Source of the DNA: Rhodobacterales bacterium HKCCE3408
GTDB lineage: Bacteria > Pseudomonadota > Alphaproteobacteria > Rhodobacterales > Rhodobacteraceae
NCBI GenBank assembly: GCA_015689705.1
Contig: WVSN01000006.1
Coordinates: 62,001-126,000, forward strand
Reading direction: 5' to 3'
Length of the DNA: 64,000 nt
Positions 31,324 through 43,049 of this stretch are shown piece by piece (position 1 is the first letter of the stretch; each line of letters starts with the position of its first letter). A program made the translations under genes and the position numbers. The notes beneath the pieces are model-generated. The model searched no databases, was not told the DNA's origin, and saw only the letters and a list, made by a program, of their open reading frames with translations.

Positions 31324-33939
31324 TCAGGCATCCCCATTTTGCGGGGCCATGCCCTCGCGCAGCGCCAGCTCGGCGGCATCTCGGCGCGACGGTGTCCCAA
31401 GCTTCGAGAGGATGGATGAGACATGATGGTCGACCGTCTTCGGGGAAATGAAGAGGGCGTTGCCGATCTCCGCATTCGTGAGACCGTCGACCAGATGGCC
31501 GAGGATCGTCATTTCGCGGTTCGTCAGGCCAAAGGGATTGAGGCGCGTACTGGACCGCGGACCGCGAGGTATGCGTCTTGCCCCTGCCTCCCGCATCTCG
31601 CGCCGGAGCGCCGCGGCGGCGGGCGCCGCGCCAAGCCCATCGAAGATTTCCAGCGCACGCAGTCGCGCCGCTTCGGTGCCATCGGCCAGGGCCCTTGCCT
31701 CCTCGAACGGGCAGCCCCGCTGGCGCCAAAGGGCCGCGGCGTGTTCCCAGTCACCGGCAATCTGCCGCGCGTAGGGAGGGGCGATCCAGTCGATGTCCGG
31801 CACGGTCTCACCCGCCCGCTTCAGCCAGAACAGCATTTCTCCGGTGTGCCAGGCGTGGCGCCGGCGTTCGGCAAGTTCGAAGACTTGTCTGGCCTCGGCC
31901 GCCGCCTGCTTTGGATCACCCGCAAACCACGCGAGCTCGGCCCTCGCCGCATGGACGGGCGCCAGCCGCTGAAGCGTGGATGTCCGCTTGGCAAGATGGA
32001 GCGCCTCGTCGAGCGCCTCGGGCGCGCCCGGATCGCCGCGCCGGACCCTGATACGGCCGAGCGCCACCAGCGCCATGATCCGGCTGATCGCCGCGAGATT
32101 TGGCTGCGCGAGCAGATCGTCGCAGAGCGCCGCTGTCTTGTCCCACTGGCCCTGGAACATGTGGGTCAGAGCGAGCCAGGACGCCATGTAATGACCGGAA
32201 TGGTCGAGATCATGCTCCCGCGCGATGTCGATCCCGTCGATGAGTTCATCTTCGGCCTCGGCAAGATGGTATTGCTCTCCGTAGGACGTGCCGATGTTCA
32301 TCCGGGCAAGCGCAACCACTTCATGCAGCCGGCCCGCCTGCGCGATCTCTATGCAGCGGTCGAGATGTGCGCGTCCCTCCCTGTCGTCGGTGACGAGCTT
32401 GGCGGCACCCACGACCATCTCCGCACCGGCCAGCGTGGCCATGTCATCCAGATCGGCGGCCATCGACATGGCCTTGCCGCCGATCTCGACCGCCCGGCCG
32501 CAATCTCGATCGAGCATTCTCAGATGGGCGTGGGTCCGGTAGGCGTTGGCCAGTTCGCGGGACGGTCCAAGCGGTTCCAGAAGTGCGATCGCCTGCTGTG
32601 CGATCTCGTCGGCTTCGGCATTAGCACCGTGCCGGACCAGTGGCCAGGCGAGCAGTGACAGCGCCTCGCCCTGCCGCGTGCGATCCCCGCAGTCGCCCCA
32701 GAGTTCCACGGCCATCCGATAGGCTTCGATCGCCTCTGGCAGCCAATCGAGAACGGCGCATTCACGGGCATACGCGGCTGAGATCCGGGCCCGCTCCGCG
32801 CTGCCCTGACCTTCGGAAAACCGCAGAACGGCCCGGAAATGCGCCGCCGCCTCTTTGTGCGCCCCGAGCGAGGACGCGGTCTGCCCGGCCGCCGTTCCGT
32901 AACGTATGACGTCGGGCGCCGATCCGGCACTCTCCGCATAATGGGCGAGCCGCGCGGTCAGGCCTTTGTCTGCAAAGCCCGCCTGAATGGCCGCTGCCAG
33001 CACCTCCCGGCTGAGAGCGCGGCGGCGCAGGGGGTCGACGGCCTCGAGGACCGCGTTCCGTGCCAGCTCGTGACGGAAGGCAAGGCAATGCCCGAGATCC
33101 TGAAGGATCCCCATGGCCAGGCACTCCGACAGACCGGTGCCGTCCGGGCCGGCGACGGCCTCCAGCAGTTCGTAGTCCACGCGTGCCCCGACGACCGCCG
33201 CGCGATCGAGAAGGCGTCGCCCCTCGGGACCGAGCCGGGCGACACGACCGAGCACGGCATCGCGGACCGTGGCCGGCACCTCCGCGGCCGGGTTTGCGAC
33301 CACTTCGGTGACGAAGAACGGATTTCCGCCGGTCGAGCGAAAAAGTCCGTCGACATCCGCAACCCGACCGCCGGCCAGCGACGACACGGCGTCCCGGCTC
33401 AGACGCGCAAGCTCCAGCCGCTCCACATTCCGCGTCGTGGCGAGATCGCCAAGCAGGAACCGGAGGCCGTCGTGCCGCCTGACCTCGTCGTCGCGGAAGG
33501 TTGCGATCATCAGGACCCGGGCCCCGTCCAGTCGCCGACCGAGATACTTCAGGAGATCGATCGTCGCCTCATCCGCCCAGTGGATGTCCTCGACCACAAG
33601 CAATGCCGGTTTCGAGAGTTCGGTCAGGATCGCCAGAAAGCGGGCGAAGATGGCGGATGCGCGGCGGTCACCGTCGATGTCCATTGAAAGATCGCTGCCG
33701 AGGTCGCGGGTGATGTCGAGCAGTGGTCCGAGTGCCGATGGCGTCAGCAGCGGATCGCAGTAGCCCCGCAGGACACGCGTGGAGTCGCCGTTCGTCTGCA
33801 CGAAACGATCCACGAGTGCGGTCTTTCCGATGCCGGCCTCGCCGCTGACCAGCACGAACTGTCCATGCCCGACGCGAGCGGTTTCGAGCGCAGCCTCAAG
33901 CTGCATCAAGTTGCTCTGCCGTTCGAGGAGGTCGACCAA
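31324..33939 (-). CDS. Large ATP-binding LuxR-family (LAL) transcriptional regulator
   Basis: An 871-residue STAND-type regulator. Order: AAA/NACHT-like ATPase with Walker A SGEAGIGKTALV (32-43) and Walker B LLVVEDIHWADEAT, a helical TPR-like middle (about 350-740), and a C-terminal LuxR helix-turn-helix (LTNREMTILGHLVDGLTNAE and ISPKTVDHHVSSIL). It probably oligomerises on ligand plus ATP and activates nearby promoters. Start is a TTG at 33939 with GGAGTGAGAG upstream. Likely targets: DUF4242 downstream and the DUF1326/DUF2182 genes upstream, by position only. Confidence 0.88.
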   Translation of the reverse strand: MVDLLERQSNLMQLEAALETARVGHGQFVLVSGEAGIGKTALVDRFVQTNGDSTRVLRGYCDPLLTPSALGPLLDITRDLGSDLSMDIDGDRRASAIFARFLAILTELSKPALLVVEDIHWADEATIDLLKYLGRRLDGARVLMIATFRDDEVRRHDGLRFLLGDLATTRNVERLELARLSRDAVSSLAGGRVADVDGLFRSTGGNPFFVTEVVANPAAEVPATVRDAVLGRVARLGPEGRRLLDRAAVVGARVDYELLEAVAGPDGTGLSECLAMGILQDLGHCLAFRHELARNAVLEAVDPLRRRALSREVLAAAIQAGFADKGLTARLAHYAESAGSAPDVIRYGTAAGQTASSLGAHKEAAAHFRAVLRFSEGQGSAERARISAAYARECAVLDWLPEAIEAYRMAVELWGDCGDRTRQGEALSLLAWPLVRHGANAEADEIAQQAIALLEPLGPSRELANAYRTHAHLRMLDRDCGRAVEIGGKAMSMAADLDDMATLAGAEMVVGAAKLVTDDREGRAHLDRCIEIAQAGRLHEVVALARMNIGTSYGEQYHLAEAEDELIDGIDIAREHDLDHSGHYMASWLALTHMFQGQWDKTAALCDDLLAQPNLAAISRIMALVALGRIRVRRGDPGAPEALDEALHLAKRTSTLQRLAPVHAARAELAWFAGDPKQAAAEARQVFELAERRRHAWHTGEMLFWLKRAGETVPDIDWIAPPYARQIAGDWEHAAALWRQRGCPFEEARALADGTEAARLRALEIFDGLGAAPAAAALRREMREAGARRIPRGPRSSTRLNPFGLTNREMTILGHLVDGLTNAEIGNALFISPKTVDHHVSSILSKLGTPSRRDAAELALREGMAPQNGDA

Positions 33940-34141
33940 AGGCTCTCACTCCGTTGACCGGCTCAGAATACCGGGCGGCCGCTGTTTTTCAAACGTCGCA
34001 CGTGGGGCCTGGTCGAATATCGCGCGATCCCGGATGGACGGCATCTGCGTGGATCGCAGAGCGACCGTTCGCGGGCAACCTTGCATTGCCCGCAACGAAG
34101 TTCCCGTCTGAAACTGCACCCCGTAGCTGCGGCCAGCCCCG

Positions 34142-34969
34142 CTATCCCAGGACGAGCCCCAGACCGAAGACAACCATGCCCGCTCCGGCCGGCTTCGCGA
34201 TCAGATGGCCGAATGGCAGCAGCTTCTCGGCCGCGACATAGGCCGTCAGCCCGGCGATCCACAGCAGGTTCATGACTCCACCGACAAACAGCAGCGCCAT
34301 CAGCGTCCAGCAGCATCCGAGGCAGTAGGCGCCGTGAACCAGACCCATGCGTAACGCGCCCGAGGCGCCGGGTCTGCGGTGATCGGCCAGGAACTCGCCC
34401 GGCGCGCGGCAATGCTTCAGGCAGGCGCTCTTTAGCGGCGTGAGCTGGCAGAGACCGGCCGCGATCAGGACCAGTCCGGCCAGCCACGTTCCCTCCAGCG
34501 TCATCATCGCACCGTTCAGCAGACCGTTGGCGGATGCGGCCCACTGCGCGCCTGTTGCCAGCGCACTGAAGCCCGCCCAGGCCAGGAGATAGCCGGTCAG
34601 CAGCAGACCGGAGTGCAACGCCGCGCGGTTCGCGTCCGGTCCCGTCCGCTTCACCGCCGTGAACAGAAGCACGAGCGGCGCGGCGGAGGGCGTCATCATG
34701 GCGATCATCATGATCCACCACATCAGGAAGACCAGAAGCGCGTAGCCGGCGGACCACACGGGCTGCATCGCCATGCCCATCGGCTCGCCGATCGGCCCGG
34801 CCATCCGCGTCATGTCGAGCGCGGACATGGTCATGCCGACGCCCTGGACGGTGTAGATCGCCGCGATCAGGACAAGGACCGCGACCGCCGTTGCGACGAT
34901 CAGGGTATCGCGGCGGAGCAGCCCTTCGACCGCTCCGCCCGGTGCGCCGCGGTCAGGCACTGACCACAC
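34142..34969 (-). CDS. DUF2182 integral membrane protein
   Basis: A 275-residue membrane protein of the DUF2182 (COG5486, predicted metal-binding) family. About seven membrane segments; conserved blocks MWWIMMIAMMTPSAAPLVLLF, the cysteine motif LKSACLKHCR and AYCLGCCWTLMALLFVGGVMN. Starts at GTG (34969 or 34960), overlapping the DUF1326 stop. The clustered Cys, His and Met residues suggest copper or another soft metal, but the family has no settled function that I know. Confidence 0.85.
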   Translation of the reverse strand: MWSVPDRGAPGGAVEGLLRRDTLIVATAVAVLVLIAAIYTVQGVGMTMSALDMTRMAGPIGEPMGMAMQPVWSAGYALLVFLMWWIMMIAMMTPSAAPLVLLFTAVKRTGPDANRAALHSGLLLTGYLLAWAGFSALATGAQWAASANGLLNGAMMTLEGTWLAGLVLIAAGLCQLTPLKSACLKHCRAPGEFLADHRRPGASGALRMGLVHGAYCLGCCWTLMALLFVGGVMNLLWIAGLTAYVAAEKLLPFGHLIAKPAGAGMVVFGLGLVLG

Positions 34970-35588
34970 CCTGACCGCTCAGGTGCAGCTGCGCGATATG
35001 GGCATGGGTCTTATCGAAGGCCAGGCTGATGTCGCCGCCCCTGGTTTTCGACGTGCCGGACGCCATCTCCGCATGCCGGAACTCGAACCCGTACGGCAAC
35101 TGGATCGAGATGCGGTGCGGCTCGCCCGAGACGATGTTGGGGATCGGCCGCAGCTCGATATCGAAGATGCCGTCGACCTGTGCCTTGCCGGTGCGGTCCT
35201 CGCGATTCCAGTCGAGGTCGATGCGCGCGCGCAGGGTCTTGTGCTTCGTCGGGCTCATGGCGCCGTAGACGAACCACATGGTCGCCATCTCGACGGTATC
35301 TTTGCCGGTCATGATGGCCTCGAGCGCCGCGACCTGCGCGTCGCTCGCGCCCTCGTCCACGATCAGCTGCATCTGTCCGTTGCCCTCGTGGATGGCGCCG
35401 GGCCAGTAATAGACCGCGGCCGCCCGCACCCCGTCGAGCTTCGTGTCCCCGTAATGGCCGGACTCGATGTCGTAGACGATCACGGCCTCGCAATTTCCCG
35501 TCGTCGGCAGGACGCCAAACTGGCAGGGACAACCGAAGTTGCAATTGCAGTTGACCATTTCCTCGCCCTTGATGTTCCAGTCGATCAT
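34953..35588 (-). CDS. DUF1326 protein
   Basis: A 211-residue DUF1326 (COG5588) protein, the usual partner of DUF2182. The N-terminus has a cysteine cluster VNCNCNFGCPCQFG (about 12-25), a likely metal or cluster site, followed by a beta-rich domain (HEGNGQMQLIVDEGASDAQ, TMWFVYGAMSPTKHKTL). No signal peptide. ATG 35588 follows GAAGAGGGGAC. It overlaps the DUF2182 gene by 8 to 17 bases, so the two are translated together. The 195 bases upstream (35589-35783) carry no gene and should hold the promoter. Confidence 0.85.
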   Translation of the reverse strand: MIDWNIKGEEMVNCNCNFGCPCQFGVLPTTGNCEAVIVYDIESGHYGDTKLDGVRAAAVYYWPGAIHEGNGQMQLIVDEGASDAQVAALEAIMTGKDTVEMATMWFVYGAMSPTKHKTLRARIDLDWNREDRTGKAQVDGIFDIELRPIPNIVSGEPHRISIQLPYGFEFRHAEMASGTSKTRGGDISLAFDKTHAHIAQLHLSGQGVVSA

Positions 35589-35783
35589 GTCCCCTCTTCC
35601 TTCCTGTTGGGTTGATGTGACTGCCCGGGGCGTGCCTCGGTCCGGCTGTTAAAAATCGCCGGTTGGTAGTCTCCCTCGCGGAACGGTCGGAATTCGTTCA
35701 CGACATTCGGCCCATCCGACCTCGCGGCCCGAAAAACGTCCGGAGCGCCGTTCATCGCACGAGCTTTCGGGACGGCCTCCCAT

Positions 35784-37880
35784 TCAGAGCATCCCGGCCA
35801 GCATGGACGCGGCCCGGGCCGCGCCGTCGGCCGCAACGGGATGCGGCGTCCTTGGGGCTCGAAGTTCCTCCAGCATCGCTTCGGCGATCTGGTCCGGCCC
35901 GGTCTCGGCATAGGTCATCCGGCGCCCGGCGTTGTAGCGGTCGAGCCGGGCAGCGACGTGGAAGTTCTGCTCGAAATGGTTGCGAAGCGGGAAATACAGA
36001 AAGGGCGTTCCGGCCGCCGCCAGTTCCATGCAGGTGGTGAGCCCGCCCTGCACGAGGGCGAGGTCGCAGGCGGCGAGGTGCCGGTCGAGATCGGGGACGA
36101 AGGTCCGCATCTCGACGCCGTCCGGCACGTCGAAGGCGGCGGGGTCGAGACGCGGACCCGTTACCACGATCATCCGCAATTCGGGGATCTTCGCCTTCGC
36201 GATGGGATAGGCGGTGAGGATGCGGCGGATCAGGGACGCCCCGACGCCGGAGCCGCCAACCGACACGATGCAGGTCTTGTGCCCATCGTCGTAGCCAAGC
36301 TCCGCCTTCAGATCGCCCCGGCTGCCGAACGTCGACGGGTGGGCGCCGATGATATAGTCGGAAAAGCCGTAATGCCGCGGAATCCAGTCCCTCATCCGCG
36401 GCAGGCCCTCACCGAATGACAAGTCCACGATATCGTCTGGCGTGCCGACGAAGATCGCGTTGTCCCGCACCTCGGGCCGGCGCTCGACATGCTCGATCAT
36501 CTCGGCGTTGTAGTCGGCGGTCAGGAAGGCTTCCCGCGGGCCGTTCTCCGCGAACGGAACCCATCCCACGAAATCCGTGAACCACGCGATCTGCGCCCGC
36601 TTCAGCTCGGGATGCTCGTGCCAGAAATGGTCCACGTCCCAGGCTTCGTCGGCGATGACGAGGTCGTAGGGCTGCTCCTCCAGAACCTCCTGGAACACCA
36701 TGAAGTTCTTGATGAGGATCTCGTCCATGCTGCGGATCGCCTGGAAGGCGTGAAGGTCGTGTTCCCCGGACTCCGCCTCGATATGTGCGCTCTCGTTCGC
36801 AAGCATCCGGCTGGCGGGATGAATGGCTTCGTCGTTGGCAGAGAGAAACCGCGTGACCGGATCCTGCGCCAGCCAGTCGACCTGCAGATCGGGATGAAGC
36901 TTGCGCAGCTCCCGCGCGACCGCGAGGTCCCGGCGGGCATGGCCGAGACCGATCGGCGAGGACAGGTAGAGCGCGCGCTTGCGCCTGGACGCCGCCCGGC
37001 GGGCAGGCTTGTAGGTCCCGAGGTGGCGAGCGAGGAAATCGCGGACGAGGGTGTTGAACCACGCCGGGTAGCGCGCAGCGAGCGAATGACCGCCGCCGGG
37101 GAAGATATGCAGCTCACCACCGGTCAGCTCGGCGACCTTTTTCGTCCCCTCGCTGCGGGTGATTTCGTCCGCATCGCCGTGGATCAGAAGTGTGGGGCAC
37201 TTGATCCGGCGGAACAGGTCCTCATCGATCGGCGTTCCATCCGGGCAATCGCGCGAGTCGATCGTCCGCGCCAGCATCAGTCCGTCGCTGTCGAGGCCCC
37301 ACGCCACCGAGTCCTCGATCTGCTTGGTGGAATGCGGATCGTTGAAGACCTTGCCGAAGAAAAACCGCAGGAAGTCGGCATAGTCGCGTTCCCAGTGGCG
37401 CCGGTTGAACTTCTGCCAGCCGACCGGGTCCGGGATGTCGTCCTCGAAGCAGTCGCCCCTCCCCTCGACCGGCGGCACGATGGGAAGCGAGGCCCCGGTC
37501 GTCACGACCGCCTCGACCCGGTCGGGCCACAGCGCCGCGACCGCCAGCGATACGAGCCCGCTGAACGACAACCCGACGAGCGTGGCCTTCTCCACCCCGA
37601 CCGCATCCATGACCGAGATCACGTCGGAGAAGACAGCATCGTTGGCATGGCCGGCGGGGTCTTCGGGACGGTCGGATTTTCCGTTGCCGCGCGGGTCGAA
37701 TGTGACGACACGGAAATGCTCGGCGAAATACGGGATCTGCGATTTCCAGCTGCGTGAATGCACGATCGCCCAGGTGGGCACGAAGACGATGGTGTGCGGC
37801 CCGTCGCCATAGACTTCGTAGTGCAGCTTCACCCCGTCGTTTTCCGCAAAACCTTCCGTGTGGGGCAGCATGGCGCGCAT
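35784..37880 (-). CDS. Alpha/beta hydrolase fused to a GT-B glycosyltransferase
   Basis: A 698-residue two-domain protein. Residues about 1-290: alpha/beta hydrolase with FDPRGNGKSDRP, nucleophile elbow VGLSFSG (Ser105), acid in IHGDADEITR and His in PGGGHSLAAR, so the triad is complete. Residues about 305-698: MurG/UGT-like GT-B glycosyltransferase starting LYLSSPIGLGHARRDLAVAR, with VSVGGSGVG at the interdomain region and the nucleotide-sugar motif VQGGLTTCMELAAAGTPFLY. The frame is continuous. Start ATG 37880 has GAGGAGGG upstream. It lies three bases after the TetR stop. Substrates unknown. Confidence 0.87.
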   Translation of the reverse strand: MRAMLPHTEGFAENDGVKLHYEVYGDGPHTIVFVPTWAIVHSRSWKSQIPYFAEHFRVVTFDPRGNGKSDRPEDPAGHANDAVFSDVISVMDAVGVEKATLVGLSFSGLVSLAVAALWPDRVEAVVTTGASLPIVPPVEGRGDCFEDDIPDPVGWQKFNRRHWERDYADFLRFFFGKVFNDPHSTKQIEDSVAWGLDSDGLMLARTIDSRDCPDGTPIDEDLFRRIKCPTLLIHGDADEITRSEGTKKVAELTGGELHIFPGGGHSLAARYPAWFNTLVRDFLARHLGTYKPARRAASRRKRALYLSSPIGLGHARRDLAVARELRKLHPDLQVDWLAQDPVTRFLSANDEAIHPASRMLANESAHIEAESGEHDLHAFQAIRSMDEILIKNFMVFQEVLEEQPYDLVIADEAWDVDHFWHEHPELKRAQIAWFTDFVGWVPFAENGPREAFLTADYNAEMIEHVERRPEVRDNAIFVGTPDDIVDLSFGEGLPRMRDWIPRHYGFSDYIIGAHPSTFGSRGDLKAELGYDDGHKTCIVSVGGSGVGASLIRRILTAYPIAKAKIPELRMIVVTGPRLDPAAFDVPDGVEMRTFVPDLDRHLAACDLALVQGGLTTCMELAAAGTPFLYFPLRNHFEQNFHVAARLDRYNAGRRMTYAETGPDQIAEAMLEELRAPRTPHPVAADGAARAASMLAGML

Positions 37881-37883
37881 GGC

Positions 37884-38501
37884 TCAACCCTCCTCTGTCC
37901 GGGCTTCGATGGCGGCAATCACGTCGCCGATACGGCGCAACGCGGAGCGGACAGGGTGCGCGCTGTCTTCGTAGCCAAGAAGGATGAACGCCTCGGCGCC
38001 GATGAAGGCCGAACTGATCAGCGCGGCCACTTCGGTCGGCCGGAACGCTCCGAAACTGACGTGTTTCGCCTCGAACTCCGCCGCAAGTCCGGCAATCAGC
38101 CGGTGCCAGTGGTCGAGGCCCGCCCGCACGGTCGCCCCGATCGTCTCGTTCGACCACCCGGCCGCGACGAGCTCCTGCAGCACCTGCACGTAACCCGAGG
38201 CAAGGTCCTCCTCCAGGTAGTCACAGGCGAGGAACCATTTCTGCGACACCGTCAGGTCCGGATTCTCGAAGGTTTCGCGCTGGCGATCGACGAGCCGGGC
38301 GTTCATGTCCTCGAACAGCGCGAGGATCAGCCCCTCCTTCGACCCGAAGTGATACTGGATCTGGCTCATCTGCGTGCCGGCCGCTTCGGCCACGCGCCGG
38401 GTCGAGAGGTTGGCGAAGCCCTCACGCATCAGAACCTCGCGCGCTGCCTCGAGAAGCTCCCGCTTGGTCTGTACGACGCGTTCTGCTGTGACCCTGGCCA
38501 T
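37884..38501 (-). CDS. TetR/AcrR-family regulator
   Basis: A 205-residue TetR-type repressor: N-terminal helix-turn-helix (REVLMREGFANLSTRRVAEA, AGTQMSQIQYHFGSKEGLILAL) and a C-terminal ligand-binding domain. Directly upstream of the hydrolase-glycosyltransferase fusion on the same strand, so probably regulates itself and that gene. An imperfect palindrome at 38521-38544 in its promoter region is a candidate operator. Divergent from the GFA gene at 38632, which may share the control region. Confidence 0.9.
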   Translation of the reverse strand: MARVTAERVVQTKRELLEAAREVLMREGFANLSTRRVAEAAGTQMSQIQYHFGSKEGLILALFEDMNARLVDRQRETFENPDLTVSQKWFLACDYLEEDLASGYVQVLQELVAAGWSNETIGATVRAGLDHWHRLIAGLAAEFEAKHVSFGAFRPTEVAALISSAFIGAEAFILLGYEDSAHPVRSALRRIGDVIAAIEARTEEG

Positions 38502-38520
38502 TCCGTCCTCCTGGTTCGTT

Positions 38521-38544
38521 ATTAAATCGGTCGAACGAATAAAT
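38521..38544. promoter_or_regulatory. Candidate TetR operator
   Basis: ATTAAATCG-GTCGAA-CGAATAAAT, an imperfect palindrome (outer ATT/AAT and inner TCG/CGA match) 20 bases upstream of the TetR start, in the shared region with the GFA gene. Placement fits autoregulation. A second hairpin (TCGGGTGT / ACACCCGA, 38556-38580) follows on the GFA side. Confidence 0.4.
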
Positions 38545-38631
38545 CAATCGGACAATCGGGTGTCGGCTTTTCACACCCGACCTCCGGCATGCTAACAACC
38601 GGATACCTTTGGTTTTGAGACTGGATTGACC

Positions 38632-39120
38632 ATGACGAACGGACATACGGGCCGCTGCCTTTGCGGAGACGTGACATACGACACCGGCCAGGCGCCGCTC
38701 TGGGTGACGATCTGCTATTGCCGCTTCTGTCAGCGCGCCACCGGCTCCGACCGCATGATCGAACCGATTTTCGACCGCGCGGACTTCGCGTTCACCGGAA
38801 CCGCGCCGTCCGTCTACACGCTGCCGTCGGAGGGCAGCGGAAAGGACGTGCACGTTCACTTCTGCTCAATCTGCGGAACCAAGCTGGCCCTGACGTTCGA
38901 GCGCTGGCCGGACCGGCTCGGCATCTACATCGGGACGCTCGACGACCCGGACGCGATCACCAGCACGCCCGAAGACAGCAAGCACATCTTCGTCTCCGAA
39001 GCCCGCGCCGGAACCATCCTTCCGGCACAGTTCAGGACATACGACCGCCACGCCACGGAAAACGACGGAACCCCGATAGAGCCGACCATCCACGCGGCGC
39101 CGTGGCCGGTGCAGCGGTGA
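38632..39120 (+). CDS. GFA/CENP-V-family zinc protein
   Basis: A 162-residue glutathione-dependent-formaldehyde-activating (GFA) fold protein. Zinc cysteines: GRCLCGDVTY, ICYCRFCQRATGS and FCSICGTKLAL. Family members bind small thiols or have unknown roles; the Gfa activity itself is disputed. ATG 38632 preferred over a TTG two codons earlier. It lies divergent from the TetR gene. Confidence 0.87.
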   Translation: MTNGHTGRCLCGDVTYDTGQAPLWVTICYCRFCQRATGSDRMIEPIFDRADFAFTGTAPSVYTLPSEGSGKDVHVHFCSICGTKLALTFERWPDRLGIYIGTLDDPDAITSTPEDSKHIFVSEARAGTILPAQFRTYDRHATENDGTPIEPTIHAAPWPVQR

Positions 39121-39332
39121 GCAGGCTTTGACCTGATCCAGAGGTCTGAAATGTCCGCTATGCGGGCGTTCGGACACCAGGCCGAGCGCCGCGTCGTGTG
39201 CGGGTGCAGTGAAGGTCGGCTAGGAGCCCAGTTCGGCCTTCTAAAGGAATTTGATTTCGCAGTCGCTTTCATCAGCAGATCTGCAACAGACAGGTCTGCG
39301 AAGTGGGGCCCAACGGCGATCAGCTAAAGTGA
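39121..39332. other. Intergenic stretch with no recognisable gene
   Basis: Together with 39573-39798 this is the lowest-GC part of the window and flanks a small orphan ORF. The codon structure is broken on both strands and the short open frames have no ribosome sites. I see no tRNA, integrase or repeat. It marks the end of the accessory-looking stretch before the glycine cleavage operon. Confidence 0.5.
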
Positions 39333-39572
39333 TCAACTCGTGAGATCATCGACCATCTGAGCGGTCGCATTGACCCTTTCGGCAAGCTGCCAAAGCGCGG
39401 ACTGCAGATCCTCTGCGATGCTGTCATCGGACGTAGCTGAGGCGAGCATCGCTGCCGCTTTGACGCGGTCGGACAGGCCATCCGATTGGAGGAAATAGTC
39501 CAGGTTTCCAATAAGGTCCCGGACATCAACGGTACTGTCTGGGGCTCGGGCAACGGTAAGGCCAGACTTCAT
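39333..39572 (-). CDS. Small orphan protein, function unknown
   Basis: A 79-residue ORF from ATG 39572 (GTG 39581 gives 82). Acidic, predicted helical (DLIGNLDYFLQSDGLSDRVK, EDLQSALWQLAERVNATAQM), no cysteine, signal or membrane segment. Lower GC than its neighbours. Ribosome site is weak (GTGAGTGAATGAG). Unknown family; could be a horizontally acquired orphan or a chance ORF. Confidence 0.4.
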   Translation of the reverse strand: MKSGLTVARAPDSTVDVRDLIGNLDYFLQSDGLSDRVKAAAMLASATSDDSIAEDLQSALWQLAERVNATAQMVDDLTS

Positions 39573-39798
39573 CTCATTCACTCACTAAACACACGAAACG
39601 TTGTCGACACGGCAACTGAGTGGTCGCGTCGTCACCTGGAACCACAAAATTACCTGACGCTACACTGACCCGGAATCCGCCGTTGGCAGTATTCCTCCCA
39701 TGGTCGAAAATCGGGTTTTCCACCCTTGGTAGCACAACTTTCGGGCCGTCGAGTAGATCAAGCAGCGTGTACGAGCGACAGCAAAGTCCGCCTCCCCC

Positions 39799-42636
<2,838 letters not shown>

Positions 42637-42665
42637 CTGCGGTCCTCTCGTCACGGATCAGCGGG

Positions 42666-43028
42666 TCAGTCGCTGATGAAATCCTTGTACTCGGCCTCGT
42701 CCATGTAATCGTCGAGCGCCGAGAGATCCTCGACCTTCATCTTGAAGAACCAGCCGTCCCCGGTCGGGTCCTCGTTCACCAGCCCCGGATTGTCGGCCAG
42801 CGCCCCGTTCACCTCGACGATCTCGCCGTCCAGCGGCGCCAGGATGTCCGAGGCCGCCTTGACGCTCTCGATCACCACGATCTCGTCGTCCTTCGCCACC
42901 TCGGCGCCCTCCTCGGGCAGTTCGACGAAGACGATATCGCCAAGCTGCGTCGCCGCATGCTCGGTGATGCCGACGACGACCACGTCATCCTCGACCCGCA
43001 GCCATTCATGTTCTTCGGTGTATTTCAT
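42666..43028 (-). CDS. gcvH: Glycine cleavage system H protein
   Basis: A 120-residue lipoyl carrier protein. [15 protein letters not shown] at the start; lipoylation site [15 protein letters not shown] with Lys57; closing block [15 protein letters not shown]. Shuttles the aminomethyl intermediate between P, T and L proteins. Located 21 bases after gcvT and 29 before gcvP in the riboswitch-controlled operon. Confidence 0.97.
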   Translation of the reverse strand: MKYTEEHEWLRVEDDVVVVGITEHAATQLGDIVFVELPEEGAEVAKDDEIVVIESVKAASDILAPLDGEIVEVNGALADNPGLVNEDPTGDGWFFKMKVEDLSALDDYMDEAEYKDFISD

Positions 43029-43049
43029 GTTGTCCCTCACCAGGTTGTC

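Noticed and set aside
38925-39272. 115-codon minus-strand frame overlapping the end of the GFA gene
   Set aside because: No ribosome site, lies mostly antisense to the clear GFA gene, and has no recognisable domain.
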